Shown piece by piece: positions 60,740-64,000 of a stretch of 64,000 bases of DNA. Where the stretch lies: assembly GCA_022792885.1 (NCBI GenBank), contig JAAWBX010000026.1, positions 85,095 to 149,094 of the forward strand. Direction: 5' to 3'. The notes beneath the pieces are model-generated. The model did not search any database. It was not told the DNA's origin and saw only the letters and a list, made by a program, of their open reading frames with translations. Origin of the DNA: Lachnospiraceae bacterium (GTDB lineage Bacteria > Bacillota > Clostridia > Lachnospirales > Lachnospiraceae). Positions within the stretch are counted from its first letter, which is position 1, and every line of letters starts with the position of its first letter. A program made the position numbers and the translations under genes.

Positions 60740-62251
60740 TCAGGCCAGATAACGGAAAGGCTGAAGAATAAGACCGAACGCCCTCATAAGGAACATCTTC
60801 CAACCCGGCACCGGCTCCACCGCAATATGCTCCGGCGTCTCGTATTCCGTGGCGCTTACCACCTTCCGGCAATCCCTCTGGATCCGCTCCATATTCCCGG
60901 CCAGCTCTTCGGTCAGTTTCCGGCTCTGTATCACCAGCATCAATTCCGTGTCGGCATACGTGCTGCGCATATCAAAATTAAAGGAACCGATAATCGAAAT
61001 ATCATCATCGATCACCACGGACTTGGCATGATAGGAAAGGCCCCCGTCGTATTCATACAGATCCAGACCCGTGGCGACCAGCTCTTCCTTATTCCAAAGA
61101 TAATCGCTCGAGGCCACAAAATTATCCCCGTTTTCCACGGAATTGATCAGAAGCCGGACATCCGGCACCGCCTGCCCCACCTCCTGAAGCGTCCGATACA
61201 TATAATCGCTGCAGACCGCGTAGGGCGTATGAATCATCACCCGATCCTTCGCCTGCTTCATCAGCTCGGTCAACTGATAAAATACCACCGGCTCCTTTCC
61301 GTAAATCGTCGTAGGATTCGACAGGAGCCGGATGGCATCCGTCTCGCAGGTCACGGCCTCATAATCATACGCCCCCGGTCCCTGCGGTTCAAAAAGGTCC
61401 GGCCGCCGCTCCCGCAATTCGTCATAACGCTCTTCCAACCGTTCCCGCTCGGCCCGAATATCCTCCCGCTTTGCCAGGCTTTCATCGTCGTAATAATAGC
61501 GGCAGACATCCATTTCCCAGATATCCTCAAAATATGCTTCCACCTGTTCCAGCGAACTTCCCTCCGACCCCCGCGCCCATCCCGGATTGTAAACGAGCAC
61601 TTCCCGGTCGTAGCTTTTGCTGTCGCTCTCATAATCCCCGATAAAATAATCGTACATATTCCGCCCGCCCAGAATGTAGGCCAGATCATCCACGATCAGA
61701 TATTTGTCGTGCATCCTGCCCTGGGACGTCCACGGCGTCAGAAGATTAACCGGATTGTACCATTTAATCTCAATATTGGGATGCGCGGCGACCAGACGAA
61801 ACAGATCCCGTCGCCCCATATGGGCCTGGCCGCTGAAACCGTCCACAAATATCTTTACCCGGACCCCTTCGTCCGCCTTTTTTAAAATTACGGACAGAAT
61901 ATCCCGCGCGCTTTCATCCTCCCGGATATCAAACGTGGAGAGAATGATTCGCTCTTTTGCCTGACTCAGAAGACGCAGACGTTCCTCCCAGGCTTCCGTC
62001 GCCGTCTCCAAAAGCATGGCCCGGTCGCCCTTCCCCGCTGCCGCCAGATCCTCACGCGAAATCGCATACAAGGAAGGATTCGCGACCTCTTTCAAACGCG
62101 CAAAGGGCGCGATCGCGCCAATAACCAGATACAAAAAAACCCCCGCCGGAAAAAGGGCTATCCATCGTATTTTTCCACGCTTTTTCTCCCCTTTTCCCGT
62201 CCGAAGCTCTTTCACACTTTCCGTCTTTCCCCCGATCTCTTCCTTTCCCAT
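60740..62251 (-). CDS. Phospholipase D-family protein, cardiolipin-synthase-like
   Basis: This 503-residue protein has one N-terminal transmembrane helix (about 30-50) and two HKD motifs: HDKYLIVDDLAYILGGRNMY and HAKSVVIDDDISIIGSFNFD. The first domain also shows STFDIREDESARDILSVILK. It probably transfers phosphatidyl groups (cardiolipin synthesis) or acts as a phospholipase. The single N-terminal helix differs from classical ClsA, which has two. Its stop lies 4 bp from the inverted-repeat element. AAGGAG precedes the ATG. Confidence 0.85.
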   Translation of the reverse strand: MGKEEIGGKTESVKELRTGKGEKKRGKIRWIALFPAGVFLYLVIGAIAPFARLKEVANPSLYAISREDLAAAGKGDRAMLLETATEAWEERLRLLSQAKERIILSTFDIREDESARDILSVILKKADEGVRVKIFVDGFSGQAHMGRRDLFRLVAAHPNIEIKWYNPVNLLTPWTSQGRMHDKYLIVDDLAYILGGRNMYDYFIGDYESDSKSYDREVLVYNPGWARGSEGSSLEQVEAYFEDIWEMDVCRYYYDDESLAKREDIRAERERLEERYDELRERRPDLFEPQGPGAYDYEAVTCETDAIRLLSNPTTIYGKEPVVFYQLTELMKQAKDRVMIHTPYAVCSDYMYRTLQEVGQAVPDVRLLINSVENGDNFVASSDYLWNKEELVATGLDLYEYDGGLSYHAKSVVIDDDISIIGSFNFDMRSTYADTELMLVIQSRKLTEELAGNMERIQRDCRKVVSATEYETPEHIAVEPVPGWKMFLMRAFGLILQPFRYLA

Positions 62252-62272
62252 CTATCTCCTTCCTCCGCAGGA

Positions 62273-63217
62273 TCACACGCGGCCGGCCGGTTTTCCTCTA
62301 TTGACAATGTAAATCCCGATGCACACCAAAACCAGCGCGATCAGTCCTCTGGCGCCAAACGCCTGCCCGCTCTCTCCCAGCAAAAGCGCCGACAGAAGAA
62401 CGCCAAATACCGGATTCATAAAGCCGAACACCGTAACCCGGGACACCGGATTATACTTCAGCAAAAGGCTCCACACACTGTAAGCCACGGCGGACACCAT
62501 CGCCAGATAGATCAGCATCAGAATCCCCTGGCCGGTAACCACCGTTATGCGGCCGCCCGAAAGAAATCCTATCGCAATCATAATCACTCCGCCCAGCACG
62601 AACTGATAATTGCTGAGCATAATCGGATCTTCCGAAGCCGAAAAAAGCTTCATCGTCACATAGGAAAAAGAATACGCAACGGCCGCCATAAAAATACATC
62701 CTTCGCCGGCCAGGGACATCTGCAGATTCAGGTCGGTACCGGAAGATACGTTAACCACGACCACGCCGGCAAATCCAATCAGGCACCCCAAAATTTTCTG
62801 GGGCGTCAACTTCTCCTGCCGGAATAAAAGGCTGGCTATCAAAATCCCGATAAATACATTCGACGCCGTTACAATCGACGCTTTCACACCGGTCGTGTGC
62901 GCCAGGCCGATATAATAAAACCCGTATTGGATCACCGTCTGCAGCATAGCCAGAACCGCTACCTTCGGGAGCGCTTTTTTAGTCGGTTTCAAAAAAGAAC
63001 CGTTTAAAAAACTTCCCAGAAAAACACCCAGGATCCCCGCCAGCGTAAACCGGCAGCCGGCAAACAGAATCTGCGTCGCCGTCTCCTCCGAGGGAATCTG
63101 AAATAACTGATACCCCGTCTTGATACAGGGAGCCGCGCTCCCCCAGAGAAAATTCGCCAGTATCGCCAACAGCACGATCACACCGGTTTTTTGCAGTCGT
63201 TTCTCATCCAATTTCAT
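62273..63217 (-). CDS. EamA/DMT-family transporter
   Basis: This 314-residue protein has ten predicted transmembrane helices in two EamA repeats, starting VIVLLAILANFLWGSAAPCI and ending GLIALVLVCIGIYIVNRGK. IGLAHTTGVKASIVTASNVF and LKYNPVSRVTVFGFMNPVFG are typical of each repeat. It is probably a metabolite exporter of unknown substrate. GGAGG supports the start at 63217. It precedes the phospholipase D gene by 21 bp. Confidence 0.9.
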   Translation of the reverse strand: MKLDEKRLQKTGVIVLLAILANFLWGSAAPCIKTGYQLFQIPSEETATQILFAGCRFTLAGILGVFLGSFLNGSFLKPTKKALPKVAVLAMLQTVIQYGFYYIGLAHTTGVKASIVTASNVFIGILIASLLFRQEKLTPQKILGCLIGFAGVVVVNVSSGTDLNLQMSLAGEGCIFMAAVAYSFSYVTMKLFSASEDPIMLSNYQFVLGGVIMIAIGFLSGGRITVVTGQGILMLIYLAMVSAVAYSVWSLLLKYNPVSRVTVFGFMNPVFGVLLSALLLGESGQAFGARGLIALVLVCIGIYIVNRGKPAGRV

Positions 63218-63308
63218 CGGTCCGTACCTCCACACCCGCTGTCCACAAAGCTTTTCTCTCTATGCTATCACACTTTTCCTCAAAATGCAATGCCGGGCCC
63301 GACGCGCT

Positions 63309-63782
63309 TCACCGGCCAAAAGTTTTGCTTTCCTCAAGCAGGTATCCCAGCAGGCTCTCGCATCCCTCCCGGATCTCCCGATAAGCCGTATCAAAATCAC
63401 GGGTATACCAGGGATCCGCGATATCTCCCGGCCGATCGGTGAAATCCAGCAGCCGATGCATTTTGTGCTCCGGATCTCCGCCGGCGATCTTCTCCATATT
63501 TATCCGGTTACGCCGCTCCATTCCGATCAGATAATCGTATTCGTGATAATCCGAAGCCTCCATCCGACGGGCATATTTGCCCGCCGCCGAAATCCCGGCT
63601 TCCTCCAGCTTCCTCCGCGCCTGCGGATAAACCGGATTCCCGATCTCCTCATAACTGGTGGCCGCCGAGGCGGCAAAAAAGAGATCGGAAAGATTCCGTT
63701 TCCTGACCAGATCGTTAAAAATAAACTCGGCCATGGGGGAGCGGCAGATGTTGCCGTGGCAGACGAAAAGTATTCTAATCAT
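63309..63782 (-). CDS. Low-molecular-weight protein tyrosine phosphatase
   Basis: This 157-residue phosphatase has the P-loop VCHGNICRSPMAEFIF (CX5R) near the N-terminus and the acid loop IADPWYTRDFD. It removes phosphate from protein tyrosine or arginine residues. The ORF starts at 63809, but MIRILFVCHGN with AAAGGA upstream sets the start at 63782. Confidence 0.95.
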   Translation of the reverse strand: MIRILFVCHGNICRSPMAEFIFNDLVRKRNLSDLFFAASAATSYEEIGNPVYPQARRKLEEAGISAAGKYARRMEASDYHEYDYLIGMERRNRINMEKIAGGDPEHKMHRLLDFTDRPGDIADPWYTRDFDTAYREIREGCESLLGYLLEESKTFGR

Positions 63783-63940
63783 AATTTTTTCCTTTCTCAA
63801 AATGCCCAAAAGTGCCGTGTTTTGGCACGTTTTGCGGACTTCTAATTTTAAATATCAGCACCCTCGTTTTACTACACTTTTTGCAAAATGGGGCAAATCG
63901 TAGCAATTCACAGCCCTCATTTGGAGCTATACTATAAAAG

Positions 63941-64000
63941 TAGACACAGGTATAAACTATCTGTTATAATAAATCATACACAAAAAAGGAGGCTTCTTAT
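63941..64000 (+). promoter_or_regulatory. Promoter, ribosome site and first bases of a rightward gene
   Basis: TAGACA (63941-63946), 18 bases, TATAAT (63965-63970), then AAAGGAGG (63985-63992) and AT at 63999-64000, the first two bases of a probable ATG. The coding sequence lies outside the window. The region 63783-63940 holds no other recognisable feature. Confidence 0.7.

Overview
The window looks like chromosomal DNA from a Gram-positive Clostridia member, most likely of the family Lachnospiraceae. The evidence is the linked uvrC-hprK-murB-whiA-crh-dnaE-pfkA block, a tyrosyl T-box, a tandem glycine riboswitch ahead of an AGCS symporter, a bifunctional Rel, strong purine-rich Shine-Dalgarno sites and TTGACA/TATAAT promoters. 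Most genes are on the minus strand. I see no rRNA, tRNA, CRISPR array or intact transposase. The family assignment is inferred from gene content, not from a search.

Layout. 1-6 kb: the N-terminal part of a GntR regulator with a palindromic operator, a cohesin-domain membrane protein, a secreted SH3/glucosaminidase/dockerin protein and glyA. 6-13 kb: an operon of MBL hydrolase, histidine phosphatase, hemZ-type radical SAM enzyme, acyl-ACP thioesterase, hisS and aspS, preceded by a 5'-truncated MT-A70 methyltransferase remnant. 13-18 kb: a KdgK-like sugar kinase, rel, and an intergenic graveyard with a sensor-kinase remnant cut by a repeat end. 18-30 kb: pfkA, dnaE, a Crh-like HPr paralogue, whiA, murB, hprK, uvrC and ftsH. 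30-43 kb: pyrG, a uracil/xanthine permease, a membrane protein with a sigma-like N-terminus, an MBL hydrolase, T-box-controlled tyrS, an FMN-binding lipoprotein, exonuclease III with an apparent AUA start, an aminotransferase and a four-gene cluster with nudC. 43-52 kb: a Tat-exported FMN/FAD reductase, a convergent two-component pair, and an SPFH/zinc-ribbon/ribbon-helix-helix operon resembling YdjGHI without PspA. 51-57 kb: MoxR, DUF58, transglutaminase and ApbE. 57-64 kb: glycine riboswitch and AGCS symporter, a MurE-like ligase split at a C8 tract, a 273-bp TA-flanked inverted-repeat element, a cardiolipin-synthase-like enzyme, an EamA transporter, a low-molecular-weight phosphatase and the first bases of a rightward gene.

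Functional links. HprK and a Crh-like target lie in one block. ApbE could flavinylate the two FMN-binding exported proteins. The cohesin protein and the dockerin hydrolase are adjacent and could bind each other on the cell surface. The most unusual signal is the repeat family: a 273-bp element at 60.46-60.74 kb, a 44-bp miniature at 45.66 kb with the same TA-flanked termini, and a solitary end at 17.55 kb. The long copy contains two mutually related hairpin modules and supplies the last nine codons of the MurE-like gene. Other notable points are the C8 frameshift, the AUA start and the absence of rapZ and yvcK between murB and whiA.
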